DNA of 34,154 nt, taken from positions 1 through 34,154 of the forward strand of contig JAFKLG010000115.1 of assembly GCA_017304945.1 (NCBI GenBank). The letters run 5' to 3'. The translations under genes were made by a program, and so were the position numbers. The notes beneath the pieces are model-generated. The model searched no databases. It saw only the letters and a program-made list of their open reading frames with translations, and had not been told where the DNA came from. The stretch's first letter is position 1. Every line of letters begins with the position of its first letter. Source of the stretch: Rhodospirillales bacterium. Lineage in GTDB: Bacteria > Pseudomonadota > Alphaproteobacteria > Acetobacterales > Acetobacteraceae. Positions 14,410 to 22,765 of the stretch are shown piece by piece.

Positions 14410-15174
14410 CTACTCGCTCCCTTCCTCGGTTCCCAGCAGCCCGCGAAGCTTCGCCGCCAGTGCGGCGAAGCCGGGGCTGCGCGGGGTGCGGGGACGCGGC
14501 AGGTCCACGGTCACGTCGGCCGCAAGCTGGCCCGGCCGTGGCGTGAACACCAGGATCCGGTCCGCCAGGAACACCGCCTCGTCGATCGAGTGCGTCACGA
14601 ACAGCACCGTGGTGCGCTGCGCCGCCCAGATCTCCAGCAGCTCGTGCTGCAACCGCGCGCGGGTCTGCGCGTCGAGCGCGCCGAACGGTTCGTCCATCAG
14701 CAGCGCGCGCGGCTTCGTGGTGAGCGCGCGGGCGATCCCGACGCGCTGGCGCATGCCGCCCGACAGCTCGTGCGGGTAGCGCGTGGCGAAGCTGGACAGG
14801 CCGGTGAGCGCCAGCATCTCCGCCGCGCGTTCCCGCCGCTGCTTCGCGCCCACGCCGCGCGCCTTCATGTTGAACGCGACGTTCTGCGCGACCGTCATCC
14901 AGGGGAACAGCCCGTGGTCCTGGAAGACGATCGCCGTCGCGGGGGAGGGGCCCGAGAGCTCCCGGCCCGCCACCACGATCTGCCCCGAGCTGGGCTCCTC
15001 GAGCCCGCCGATCATCTGCAGCAGCGTGCTCTTGCCGCAGCCCGACAGGCCCAGCAGGCAGACGAACTCGCCCTCGGCGCAGGCCAGCGAGACGCCGCGC
15101 AGCGCCTCCACCGACCCGGTGCGGCCTTCATAGATCTTGCCCACGTCGAGGCATTCGATGAAGGCGGCGCTCAT
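14410..15174 (-). CDS. ABC transporter ATP-binding protein, NitT/TauT (SsuB-like) family
   Basis: A 254-residue ATPase energising the importer encoded just upstream. Walker A GLSGCGKST (53-61 by estimate), the Q-loop in FQDHGLFPWMTVAQNV, signature LSGGMRQRVGIARAL, Walker B LLMDEPFGALD and the H-loop FVTHSIDEAV are all intact. The FPWMTV Q-loop and THSIDEA switch are typical of nitrate/sulfonate/taurine ATPases. The start at 15174 (MSAAFIECL) overlaps the permease stop (ATGA); the open frame continuing upstream is antisense-frame shadow of the permease. The gene ends 8 bases from the convergent MFS pseudogene. Confidence 0.93.
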   Translation of the reverse strand: MSAAFIECLDVGKIYEGRTGSVEALRGVSLACAEGEFVCLLGLSGCGKSTLLQMIGGLEEPSSGQIVVAGRELSGPSPATAIVFQDHGLFPWMTVAQNVAFNMKARGVGAKQRRERAAEMLALTGLSSFATRYPHELSGGMRQRVGIARALTTKPRALLMDEPFGALDAQTRARLQHELLEIWAAQRTTVLFVTHSIDEAVFLADRILVFTPRPGQLAADVTVDLPRPRTPRSPGFAALAAKLRGLLGTEEGSE

Positions 15175-15941
15175 CGGCCCTGCACCGTCAGGCCCTCCTG
15201 CCAGGAACACGCGATCCGGCGAAGCCGCTGCACGGCGAAGTCCGCCAGCAGGCCGATCGCCCCGATCACGATGATGCCGGCGAAGATCAGCTCCGGCCGG
15301 AACGTCATCTGCGCGTTCAGGATCATGTAGCCGAGGCCCGACTTCACGGCGATCATCTCGGCGGTGACCACGGTCAGCCAGCCGCCGCCGACCGCCAGCC
15401 GCAGGCCGGTGAAGATGCTGGGCAGCGCGGCGGGCCAGACGATGTCGCGCAGGATCAGCGCCTCCCCGGCGCCGGCCGCCGCGGCCACCTTCAGCAGCGT
15501 GCGCTCGATGGTGCGCACGCCGAAGATCGTGTTCAGCAGCAGCGGCCACAGCCCGGCCAGGAAGATCAGCACGATCGCCGGCGTATCGCCGATGCCGAAG
15601 AACAGCATGGCCATCGGGATCAGCGAGATCGGCGGCACCGAACGGAAGGTCTGGATGGACCAGTCGAACAGCCGGTCGAGCCAGGCGAAGCGGCCGATCA
15701 GCAGCCCCATCGGCACGCCCACCACGAAGGCGAGGCCGATGCCGATCACGACGCGGGAGAGGCTGGCGAGCGTGTTGTGCACGATGTCGCCGCCGTAGAG
15801 GACGAACGCGTTTGCCACCCGGACGGGGGCGGGCAGCAGGACGGGCGGATAGATCTGCGCCATCACCGCCGCCTGCCACGCCAGGATCAGTCCGATCAGG
15901 GGCAGCAGGCCGGTGAGGCGGCCGAGGGGGGACGCGGACAT
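15171..15941 (-). CDS. ABC transporter permease, NitT/TauT family
   Basis: A 256-residue inner-membrane permease with about six helices. The first is LTGLLPLIGLILAWQAAVMA near residues 8-27. The cytoplasmic EAA loop is AAAAGAGEALILRDIVWPAALPSIFTGLRLAVG, with the expected AxGA and LPxIFxGLR signatures. FRSVPPISLIPMAMLFFGIGD and GLGYMILNAQMTF are typical of SsuC/TauC-like permeases. I start at 15941 (MSASPLGRL), 12 bases after the binding-protein stop; the longer frame from 15986 would overlap that gene. It is coupled to the ATPase gene by an ATGA overlap. Confidence 0.92.
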   Translation of the reverse strand: MSASPLGRLTGLLPLIGLILAWQAAVMAQIYPPVLLPAPVRVANAFVLYGGDIVHNTLASLSRVVIGIGLAFVVGVPMGLLIGRFAWLDRLFDWSIQTFRSVPPISLIPMAMLFFGIGDTPAIVLIFLAGLWPLLLNTIFGVRTIERTLLKVAAAAGAGEALILRDIVWPAALPSIFTGLRLAVGGGWLTVVTAEMIAVKSGLGYMILNAQMTFRPELIFAGIIVIGAIGLLADFAVQRLRRIACSWQEGLTVQGR

Positions 15942-15952
15942 GAAGCGGCGGG

Positions 15953-16876
15953 TCAGACGAACCGCGTGTCGATGAACTCGTCCCATTTGGGCTCCGAGTC
16001 CATCATCTTGTCCTCGATCATCATCTTGGCGAGCGCCTTGAGCCCGTCCTGGAAGGCGGGGCCGCTATCGGCGGAGAAGAACAGGTTCTTCACGCTCGCC
16101 TCGGCGATTTCCTTGCTCATGTTGAACTGCTTGACCGTGGTGTCGATCGCGATCTGCGGGTTGTCGCGCATGATGTTGGTCGCCTTCACATGCGCCTTCA
16201 CCAGGGTGCGGATCAGGTCGGGATCCTTGCGGATCAGCGGCACCGAGGCGACGAAGCCGAGATTGGTCTTGCCCATGGGCGTGTCGTAGGGGACCCAGAG
16301 CTTGTGCCCGAACCCGTTCAGTTCCGCGAAGGTGGCGTAGGGCTCGAAGCAGCAGATCGCATCCAGGTCGCCGCGGGCGAGCGGCGTCGGCTGGTCCTGG
16401 TTGTCGAGGAACAGCAACTGCACCTTGTCGGCGATCCCCTCGTGCCGGAGCTTCCAGTTGAGGCTGACCAGCCCGATGGAGCCGTTCTGCACGCCGATCT
16501 TCTTGCCGGCGAGGTCCTTCACCGTCTCGATGCCCTTGCGGGCGACCAGCATCCAGCCGCCGTCGCAGCCATCGGCCAGCACCGACATCGGGAAGCCCTT
16601 GGTGGCGAGCTGCATGGTCGCGGACAAGCCACCATTGCCTACGTCGACGGCACCGGTGGCGACTGCCTGCATCCGCTGCACCAGGCTGGGGAAGGTGACG
16701 ATCTCCGCGTCGATGCCCTCGGGCTTCAGCATGTCGGGCATCAGGAACATCGCGTTGGTCGTGGTGGTGAAGGCGGTGCCGAGCTTGATCTTGCGCAGGC
16801 TCTGGCCGAGCGACTGGCGTGCGACGAGGGCCGGCGCGGCGAGCGCGGCGGCGAGGAACGGACGGCGGGAGATCAT
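15953..16876 (-). CDS. ABC transporter substrate-binding protein, NitT/TauT (NMT1-like) family
   Basis: A 307-residue periplasmic binding protein. The N-terminus ISRRPFLAAALAAPALVARQSLGQ contains an SRRxFL twin-arginine motif followed by an Ala-rich hydrophobic stretch, suggesting Tat export. The mature part follows the NMT1/TauA pattern: KIKLGTAFTTTTNAMFLMPDMLKPEGID, AVATGAVDVGNGGLSA, VKDLAGKKIGVQNGSIG and DLDAICCFEPYATFAE. It leads an operon with permease and ATPase. Family substrates include nitrate, sulfonates, taurine, riboflavin-like and pyrimidine precursors and aromatic acids; nothing here fixes which. The upstream ribosome site is weak. A palindromic repeat lies in the 239-base gap upstream. 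Confidence 0.92.
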   Translation of the reverse strand: MISRRPFLAAALAAPALVARQSLGQSLRKIKLGTAFTTTTNAMFLMPDMLKPEGIDAEIVTFPSLVQRMQAVATGAVDVGNGGLSATMQLATKGFPMSVLADGCDGGWMLVARKGIETVKDLAGKKIGVQNGSIGLVSLNWKLRHEGIADKVQLLFLDNQDQPTPLARGDLDAICCFEPYATFAELNGFGHKLWVPYDTPMGKTNLGFVASVPLIRKDPDLIRTLVKAHVKATNIMRDNPQIAIDTTVKQFNMSKEIAEASVKNLFFSADSGPAFQDGLKALAKMMIEDKMMDSEPKWDEFIDTRFV

Positions 16877-17034
16877 GTGGGTCTCTTTTTGGTGGCGATG
16901 ATGCGGGAGTGCGCATGCAATCGCTTTGCCACGAGGTTGCGGGAGCGCCGATCTTTATCGGTTTGACCCGCCTCCATGGGCAGGGCAGCCCTCGCGATGA
17001 TTGGCGGCGGTGTGTTGGGCACGCGGCGCGGCAC

Positions 17035-17074
17035 GGTGCCGGTGGGGATGGCCGGGTCGAGCCCGGCCATGACG
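17035..17074 (+). repeat. Alphaproteobacterial palindromic intergenic repeat, copy 1
   Basis: GGTGCCGGTGGGGAT (17035-17049) leads into a perfect 9-bp stem ATGGCCGGG (17048-17056) / CCCGGCCAT (17062-17070) with loop TCGAG, ending in ATGACG. Two further copies of the design occur near 23.9 kb. Read on the other strand it gives the spurious GLDPAIP-type peptide often mis-annotated in alphaproteobacteria. Confidence 0.8.
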
Positions 17075-17115
17075 ATGGACGCTCGTGGCCGGAAGCGTCC
17101 TCGTGGATCGAAGCG

Positions 17116-17916
17116 TCAGCGCGCCGGCGGCGGCGTGAGATAGCCGGGCGGCGGGCTCATCGTCGGCGGTACGCTGGTGCTCGGTGCCCCAGTATAGGGG
17201 TATGCCGGCGCCGTCGCCGGAGGCGCGCCGGTCGGCGGCGGCGTCAGGTTCGCCCCCGGCATTCCTGCCGGCGGCGCCGTGGTCACGGGTGCGCCCGTCA
17301 CTGGCGCGCTCGTCACCGGCGGCGCACTGCCGGGCGGCCCCAGCGGGGTCTGCTCGACCGAGACCGGGGCCGCGGTGCCGGAGGTCAGCCAGGCCCTCAG
17401 CGCCTGCCGCACCTGGTACTCGAACTCGACGTTCATGGCGTCCATCATCGCCTTGACCATCTCGTACAAGGTGCGCCGCAGGTCATCGATGCCGGTGTGC
17501 TGGCGCGCGATTCGCGCCTCCGCATACCCGGCGCGCTGGCCGTCCGCGGCATAGATGTCCAGCACCACTGCCATCGACCCGTCCAGGACGTCCCGCCGCC
17601 GCGTCAGCGAGGCGTCGACGATCGAGAATACCGCGCGGCCGGTGGTGCCGAAGGCCTGCAACCGGTCCTCGGCCATGGCGCGCAGCGCGTCGACGGGGCG
17701 GACCGGGGCGTACTGGGTCACGTCCGGCGCCACGCCCGACGGCACGAAGCGCTGCTGGATGTCGATGCTCGCAACGTTCAGCCGGATCGGCGGCAGGTAG
17801 GCGTAGCGCAGGGGCGGGAAGTTCTCAGGCTCGCCGCCGCAAGCGGCAAGCGCGAGCGGCAGCAGCAGGGCCGCGCGACGGGTCAGGCCAGCAGGGGAAG
17901 GGCCGGTTAGGGGCAT
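17116..17916 (-). CDS. Proline-rich lipoprotein of unknown function
   Basis: A 266-residue predicted lipoprotein. Basic residues (TRR) and a hydrophobic stretch lead to the lipobox LALAAC with Cys26, so Lgt should lipidate it and anchor it in the envelope. The globular part (about 30-185) contains RYAYLPPIRLNVASIDIQQRF, then an alpha/beta region (GRAVFSIVDASLTRRRD, MAVVLDIYAADGQRAGYAEARI, DDLRRTLYEMVKAMMDAMNVEFEYQVRQAL) that I do not assign to a named family. From about residue 190 the tail is Pro/Ala/Thr/Val-rich with PVT-(G/S)-AP repeats, probably a disordered linker or cell-wall-crossing segment. It starts 25 bases after hslO and is likely co-transcribed with it. Confidence 0.8.
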   Translation of the reverse strand: MPLTGPSPAGLTRRAALLLPLALAACGGEPENFPPLRYAYLPPIRLNVASIDIQQRFVPSGVAPDVTQYAPVRPVDALRAMAEDRLQAFGTTGRAVFSIVDASLTRRRDVLDGSMAVVLDIYAADGQRAGYAEARIARQHTGIDDLRRTLYEMVKAMMDAMNVEFEYQVRQALRAWLTSGTAAPVSVEQTPLGPPGSAPPVTSAPVTGAPVTTAPPAGMPGANLTPPPTGAPPATAPAYPYTGAPSTSVPPTMSPPPGYLTPPPAR

Positions 17917-17941
17917 GCGAGGTCTGGCTCCGATCGGTGGG

Positions 17942-18913
17942 TCAGGCGCGGTCCGGCGTGGCGTCGGGCTTGCCGTGGACGTCGGCGCGGGGGAAGCGGA
18001 AGTCGTGGTTGCAGAACTCGCACGTCATCACGATGTCGCCCTCCACGCTCATGTGGTCCAGGTCGTCGTCCGAGAACCCCTCGAGGATCCCGGCCAACCG
18101 CGCGCGGGAACAGCGACAGCCATAGGACAGGGCGCGGGCGCGGTCCACCGCCACGCCTTCGGTATGGAACAGGCGGTAGAGCAGCCGCTCCGGTGCCAGA
18201 TCGTCATCCAGCAATTCCTCGTCCGTCACGGTCGCGGCGAGCGCCGTGGCGGTGCGCCAGCTTTCTTCCTGCGCCGCCTCGTCGAGATCCGGGTCGACGC
18301 CACCCGCACCGGCGATCTTCTCGAGCACCAGCGCGGCGGCCCGCCACCCGCCCGGCCCCTGCTCGCACGCCAGGTGCACCATGCAGCGCAACTGCTCGGA
18401 CGTCTCGAAGTAGTGCAGCACCATCTCCGCCAGATTCCCGCCCTCGAGCTTGACGATGCCCTGGTGGCGGTTCTGCTCCGGCCCCTGGTCGACGGTCAGC
18501 GCCAGATACCCGTCGCCGAGCAACTCGTTCGCCGCCGGTGAGTCGCCCTCCGCGAGCAGCGGGGCGAGCTTCTCCGACTCCGCCCGCGCGTAGCCACGCA
18601 GCGCCCCGGTCTCGGTGCAGTCGGCGAGCAGCATGGAGACGGGCCCGTCCCCCTTGGCCTGCAGGCTGAACGAGCCGCGGAACTTCAGGGCGGTGGACAA
18701 CGCCGCCACCAGTGCGAGCGCCTGGCCCGCCAGCCGGGTGACACTCGGGTGGTTGTCGTGCCGCGTCAGCAGCGCGTCGGCGAGCGGACCCAGCCGCACC
18801 AGCCGCCCGCGCACCGGGCGGTTCGGGAGGAAGAACGGGGTGACGCCACGCGGCACGACGAGGTCGGGGACGGGCGGACGGCCGCCGTCGAGGAAAGCGG
18901 GTGTTTGAGCCAT
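17942..18913 (-). CDS. hslO: Redox-regulated chaperone Hsp33
   Basis: A 323-residue Hsp33, a cytosolic holdase activated when its C-terminal zinc centre is oxidised and releases zinc. The zinc ligands are C266 and C268 (YGCRCSR) and C298 and C301 (MTCEFCNHDF), giving the expected CxC plus CxxC layout. The central family core is visible (GQALALVAALSTALKFRGSF, SMLLADCTETGALRGYAR, GIVKLEGGNLAEMVLHYFETSEQL). The start at 18913 (MAQTPAFLDGG) is the last sensible in-frame ATG before unconserved upstream sequence; its ribosome site is weak. It is divergent from the GNAT gene with 45 bases between starts, and followed by the lipoprotein gene. Confidence 0.95.
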   Translation of the reverse strand: MAQTPAFLDGGRPPVPDLVVPRGVTPFFLPNRPVRGRLVRLGPLADALLTRHDNHPSVTRLAGQALALVAALSTALKFRGSFSLQAKGDGPVSMLLADCTETGALRGYARAESEKLAPLLAEGDSPAANELLGDGYLALTVDQGPEQNRHQGIVKLEGGNLAEMVLHYFETSEQLRCMVHLACEQGPGGWRAAALVLEKIAGAGGVDPDLDEAAQEESWRTATALAATVTDEELLDDDLAPERLLYRLFHTEGVAVDRARALSYGCRCSRARLAGILEGFSDDDLDHMSVEGDIVMTCEFCNHDFRFPRADVHGKPDATPDRA

Positions 18914-18958
18914 CGCCGCAAGATAGGCATGGCATCGTCCGGGGGCTACCGTGCGCGG

Positions 18959-19450
18959 ATGGAACACGCCGTGAGCCTGCGTTCGTTGCAGGAGGATGAT
19001 GCCGAAGCGGTGGCCGCCCTGGTCCGCCGCGCCTTCGCCGCCCAGTCCGTCGCGACGGATCCCCCCGCCTCCGCGCTGCGCCTGACCGCCGCGGACGTGC
19101 GCGCCCATCTGGCGGCGGGGGGCGGCGGCAGCGTCGCATTCATGGCGGGCAGCGTGGCCGCCTCGGCGATGTGGTCCGAACAGCAGGGCGGGCTCTACGT
19201 CGCCCGGCTCGCGGTCGACCCCGCCTGGCGGCGGCACGGTCTGGCCCGCGCGCTCCTCCGCGCCGCCGAGGCAGCGGCCCGCAGCCGGCTCCTGCCGCGC
19301 CTGCATCTGGGCACGCGGCTCGTGTTGGCGGACAACCGCGCGCTGTTCGAGTCGTGCGGCTTCGTGGAGATCGCGCGGCACGCCCATCCGGGCTACGCCG
19401 AACCGACCTGGGCAGAGTTCGAGAAGCCGGTCGGGCCGGATGCCTCCTGA
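18959..19450 (+). CDS. GNAT family N-acetyltransferase
   Basis: A 163-residue acetyltransferase. The core motif A is clear: LYVARLAVDPAWRRHGLARALLRAAE, with the R-R-H-G-L-A acetyl-CoA pyrophosphate loop. LGTRLVLADNRALFESCGFVEIAR then forms motif B, typical of small-molecule GNATs. The acceptor substrate cannot be told. I start at 18959 (MEHAVSLRSL); an in-frame ATG at 18929 would add ten residues and is possible. It is divergent from hslO and its neighbour downstream is an MFS gene 111 bases away. Confidence 0.87.
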   Translation: MEHAVSLRSLQEDDAEAVAALVRRAFAAQSVATDPPASALRLTAADVRAHLAAGGGGSVAFMAGSVAASAMWSEQQGGLYVARLAVDPAWRRHGLARALLRAAEAAARSRLLPRLHLGTRLVLADNRALFESCGFVEIARHAHPGYAEPTWAEFEKPVGPDAS

Positions 19451-19561
19451 GGCAATGGCCGGGTTCCGATCCGCCCCGCCACGGACACGCCCGCCGCCGA
19501 TGCAAGGCTTGATCCCGCCAGGCGCGGTTCCGAGGCAGGGCGAACTCCTCTAGCGTCGTCC

Positions 19562-20761
19562 ATGCGGGCGGAAAACGTCGGCGCAGGAGGGACGGACCAC
19601 GTGCGGGCATGGAGCATACTCGGCGCGATGGCGCTCGCGCGGATCGGCTTCGGCTACCAGTTCCAGACGGTCGCGACGCTCGCCCCCGACCTGGTTCCCC
19701 GGTTCAACCTCACTTACGCGGCGCTCGGCACCCTGATCGGCGCCTACATGCTGCTGGGCGCCTTCGCCGCGCTGCCGCTGGGACTCGCGGCGCGGCGCCT
19801 GGGCGACCGCATCGTGCTGGGCGCCGGCCTGTCGCTGATGATCGTGGGCGCGCTGGTCAGTGCGTATGGCGGCGGCGCGGACGGGATCGGCACCGGCCGC
19901 AGCATCGCCGGGGTGGGCGCGGTCGCCATGATCGTGCTGCAGGGCAAGATCATCGCCGACTGGTTCGAGGGCCGCCGCTTCATGCTGGCGATCAGCGTCT
20001 CGGTCTGCTCCTACCCGGTGGGGGTCGGGCTCGCGCAGCTCGTCCTGCCGCTGATCGATGCCTGGCGCGGCTGGCAGGGCGGCTTCCTCTCCGGCGCGCT
20101 GCTCGTCGCCCTGGCGCTGGTGCTGTTTCTCGCGAGCTACCGCACGCCCCCGCATGCAAGCGCGCCGCGTCGCTTCTCGCTGCCCAGCGGGCGCGAGTGC
20201 CTGCTGCTGTCGGTCGCCGGCCTGTGCTGGACGGCCTATACGGCGGGCTACGCGGCCTACACGTCCTACGTTCCTGCGACGATGGCGCTGCGGGGCAGCG
20301 GGCTCGCGCTGACCGCGCTGGTGATGACGATCGCCACCTGGGGCAACGTGCCGGCAACGATGTTCGGTGGCGGGCTGGCGGCGCGGTTCGGCGGGTTCCG
20401 CATCTTCCTGGTCGGCACCACGGCGCTGGTGGTCGGGATGGCGGGCACCGCCTGGGTGAATGCCCCGATCGCCTGGGCGATCCTGGTCGGGATCGTGGGA
20501 TCGGTGCATCCGGGCGTGATCATGGCGGTCGGCACGCTGTCGGCCCGGCCGGAGAACCGGGCGATCGGGATGGGGGTGTTCTACTCACTCTATTATCTGG
20601 GGGGCGCCTTCGCGCCGGCCGCCTGCGGGGTGGCCGCCGACCTCTACGGCAGCCCGGCAGGGGGGCTGCTGGGAGCCGCCGCGATCTCCGCCCTGGCGAT
20701 CCCGATGTACCTGCTGCACCGCGCGCTGGCGCGGCACGAGACGATGCTCGCGCGCGCCTGA
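19562..20761 (+). CDS. MFS transporter
   Basis: A 399-residue major facilitator protein with about 12 hydrophobic helices in two halves. The first-half signature is in LGTLIGAYMLLGAFAALPLGLAARRLGDRIVLG (loop 2-3 with G-x3-D/R-x-x-R pattern: AARRLGDRIVLG). The second half contains a matching loop ATMFGGGLAARFGGFRIFL. Helix 4-5 reads GRSIAGVGAVAMIVLQGKIIADWF. The overall style resembles the CynX/NimT- or nitrate-type MFS subgroups, but no substrate can be assigned. The ATG at 19562 lacks a good ribosome site; an alternative start at about 19628 (MALARIGFG) would trim a short basic N-terminus. Faces recX convergently. Confidence 0.88.
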   Translation: MRAENVGAGGTDHVRAWSILGAMALARIGFGYQFQTVATLAPDLVPRFNLTYAALGTLIGAYMLLGAFAALPLGLAARRLGDRIVLGAGLSLMIVGALVSAYGGGADGIGTGRSIAGVGAVAMIVLQGKIIADWFEGRRFMLAISVSVCSYPVGVGLAQLVLPLIDAWRGWQGGFLSGALLVALALVLFLASYRTPPHASAPRRFSLPSGRECLLLSVAGLCWTAYTAGYAAYTSYVPATMALRGSGLALTALVMTIATWGNVPATMFGGGLAARFGGFRIFLVGTTALVVGMAGTAWVNAPIAWAILVGIVGSVHPGVIMAVGTLSARPENRAIGMGVFYSLYYLGGAFAPAACGVAADLYGSPAGGLLGAAAISALAIPMYLLHRALARHETMLARA

Positions 20762-20819
20762 CGCCCGCCCCCGGGGACCGGAGGCTGGCCGCGGAGGCGA
20801 GGCAGTCGACGAGACGCGG

Positions 20820-21377
20820 CTACCGCCGCAGCGCCAGGACCCGCTCCTCCGCCTCCGCTGCCTCCATCGCCAGCGCACGGCGCGCAACGTCCTGCGAAAA
20901 TCCGGCGCGGGCCAGGATCGCCAGTTCCTTCTGGCGCTGCGCAAGATCGGCCTCGCCGGTGCGGAAGGGCCCGAGACGCCGACGGCGGGCGAGGGTCAGG
21001 GCCGCCCCGAGTTCCGCTTCCGGATCGTCCGGGGCGGCGGCCTGCGCCAGCTCCGACGGCACGCCCTTGGCGGCCAGGGTCGCCGCGATCGCCCGTCGGG
21101 ACCGTCCGGCCCGCACCAGGCTGCGCGCACGGCTCTCGGCGAACGCGGCATCGCTGACCGCGCCGGCGCTCACCAGCCGGCCGACGACGCGATCCGCGGC
21201 GGCGCGGGCGGCCCTCACCGCATCGGCAATCGCCTCCGGCTCGCCTTCGGCGGCGCGTGACCAGCGGTCGATGCGACGGAACAGGACGCGGCGGAGATTG
21301 GCCTCGGTGGTGGCGTAGCGCGCGAGATGCGCGAGCGCGGCGTCGTGCAGCGCCGCGTCATCCGGGGGTGCGGTCAT
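20820..21377 (-). CDS. recX: RecX family regulatory protein
   Basis: A 185-residue, highly Arg/Ala-rich helical protein. RecX binds RecA filaments and limits recombinase activity. The family pattern of tandem three-helix modules is visible: ALAHLARYATTEANLRRVLFRRI, then SDAAFAESRARSLVRAGRSRRAIAATLAAKGV (the F-A-x-x-x-x-x-R-G-x-x-x-I signature), then FSQDVARRALAMEAAE. The start at 21377 (MTAPPDDAALHD) gives a family-like N-terminus; its ribosome site is weak. recA is not adjacent. It is divergent from argD across about 195 bases. Confidence 0.9.
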   Translation of the reverse strand: MTAPPDDAALHDAALAHLARYATTEANLRRVLFRRIDRWSRAAEGEPEAIADAVRAARAAADRVVGRLVSAGAVSDAAFAESRARSLVRAGRSRRAIAATLAAKGVPSELAQAAAPDDPEAELGAALTLARRRRLGPFRTGEADLAQRQKELAILARAGFSQDVARRALAMEAAEAEERVLALRR

Positions 21378-21457
21378 GGGGCGAGAATATCCAAGACAGC
21401 GCGTCACGTCTTGCTGCGGTCCACGCATGATCTGCGGACGACGCTGGCCTGCGCGGT

Positions 21458-21487
21458 TTGACAGCGACACCCTCCGCCGCCAATGAT
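21458..21487 (+). promoter_or_regulatory. Candidate promoter of argD-argF
   Basis: A perfect TTGACA -35 at 21458-21463 is followed, after 18 bases, by AATGAT (21482-21487; four of six match). The predicted leader to the argD start at 21572 is about 78 bases. It is the only good pair in the recX-argD gap. Confidence 0.5.
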
Positions 21488-21571
21488 CGCCGCTTCCTTT
21501 GGACCCGTCCGCGAGCGGTCGCGGGCGGGCGATCCATTTGGAACGCACCACCGAGAGGGTCAGAACCCCCG

Positions 21572-22765
21572 ATGATCTCCGCCCTGTTGCCGAACTACGC
21601 CCGAGCCGACCTCGCCTTCGAGCGGGGAGAAGGCGCCTGGTTGTGGACGGTGGACGGGCGACGATTCCTCGATTTCGGATCGGGCATCGCCACCGCCTCG
21701 CTGGGCCATGGGCATCCGCATCTCTCCAAGGCCATCGCCGAACAGGCGGCCAAGGTGATGCACGTGTCCAACCTCTACCGGATCCCGCAGGCCGAGAAGC
21801 TCGCCGCGCGGCTGGTCGAGGCGACGTTCGCCGACAGCGTCTTCTTCTGCAACTCGGGCGCTGAGGCGAACGAGGGCATGATCAAGATGATGCGCCGCGC
21901 GATGTCGGATTCCGGCAAGCCGGAGCGGTTCCGCTTCATCACTTTCGAGGGCGCGTTCCACGGCCGCACGCTGGCGACGCTCGCCGCCACCGGCAATGCG
22001 AAATACCTGGAAGGCTTCGGGCCCGTGGTCGAGGGCTTCGATCAGGTGCCGTTCAACAACATGAACGCCGTGCGCAACGCGATCGGCGCCGCCACCTGCG
22101 GCATCATCGTCGAGCCGGTGCAGGGCGAGGGCGGCGTGCGTCCCGCCGACATGCAGTTCCTGCGCGACCTGCGGGCCGTGTGCGACGAGTACGGCCTGAT
22201 CCTCGGCATGGACGAGGTGCAGACCGGCATGGGCCGGACCGGCAAGCTGTTCGCACATGAGTGGGCCGGCATCACGCCGGACGTCATGTCTGCGGCGAAG
22301 GGCATCGGCGGCGGTTTCCCGCTGGGCGCCGTGCTCGCCAAGGAGCAGTTCGCCAAGGCGCTGAAGCCCGGCACGCACGGCACCACCTTCGGCGGCAATC
22401 CGCTCGCCTGCGCCGCCGGCAACGCGGTGCTGGACGTGATCCTGGCGCCCGGTTTCCTGGAAGGCGTGCAGCGCAAGGGCGCGATGATGCGCGCGGGTCT
22501 CGAGCAGATCGCCCGTGACTTCCCGACCGTGTTCGAAGACGTCCGCGGCCTCGGACTCCTGCTCGGCCTGAAATGCGCCATGCCGCAAGGCGAGGTGCAG
22601 GCCGCCTGCGTCGCCCAGGGCCTGATGGCCATCACCGCGGGCGACAACGTGCTGCGCCTTGCGCCGCCGCTGGTGGTGACGGAGTCCGATATCGAGCAGG
22701 GCCTCGCCATGCTGCGCCGCGCCGCCGAGGCGTGCACCGGCAAGACCCAGGCAGCCGCACAGTGA
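21572..22765 (+). CDS. argD: Acetylornithine aminotransferase
   Basis: A 397-residue class III PLP aminotransferase of normal ArgD length. It converts N-acetylglutamate semialdehyde to N-acetylornithine in arginine synthesis, and often serves as succinyldiaminopimelate aminotransferase in lysine synthesis. Landmarks: GIATASLGHGHP (38-49), FCNSGAEANE (92-101), AFHGRTLATLA (128-138), EPVQGEGGV (181-189), LGMDEVQTGMGRTG with D214, and the PLP lysine K243 in SAAKGIGGGFPLGA. The start at 21572 (MISALLPNYARADL) is the usual family start. A GAGAGGG ribosome-like site lies about 15 bases upstream, rather far. Its stop overlaps the argF start by the GTGA arrangement, so the two are coupled. Confidence 0.96.
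   Translation: MISALLPNYARADLAFERGEGAWLWTVDGRRFLDFGSGIATASLGHGHPHLSKAIAEQAAKVMHVSNLYRIPQAEKLAARLVEATFADSVFFCNSGAEANEGMIKMMRRAMSDSGKPERFRFITFEGAFHGRTLATLAATGNAKYLEGFGPVVEGFDQVPFNNMNAVRNAIGAATCGIIVEPVQGEGGVRPADMQFLRDLRAVCDEYGLILGMDEVQTGMGRTGKLFAHEWAGITPDVMSAAKGIGGGFPLGAVLAKEQFAKALKPGTHGTTFGGNPLACAAGNAVLDVILAPGFLEGVQRKGAMMRAGLEQIARDFPTVFEDVRGLGLLLGLKCAMPQGEVQAACVAQGLMAITAGDNVLRLAPPLVVTESDIEQGLAMLRRAAEACTGKTQAAAQ

Noticed and set aside
15175..15879. ATPase open frame extended upstream to 15879
   Set aside because: This part overlaps the permease gene in another frame and lacks ABC motifs; the ATGA overlap at 15171-15174 gives the true start.
16873..17070. Short minus-strand frame starting MAGLDPAIPTG
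   Set aside because: Starts inside palindromic repeat copy 1; a frequent false gene in alphaproteobacterial annotation.
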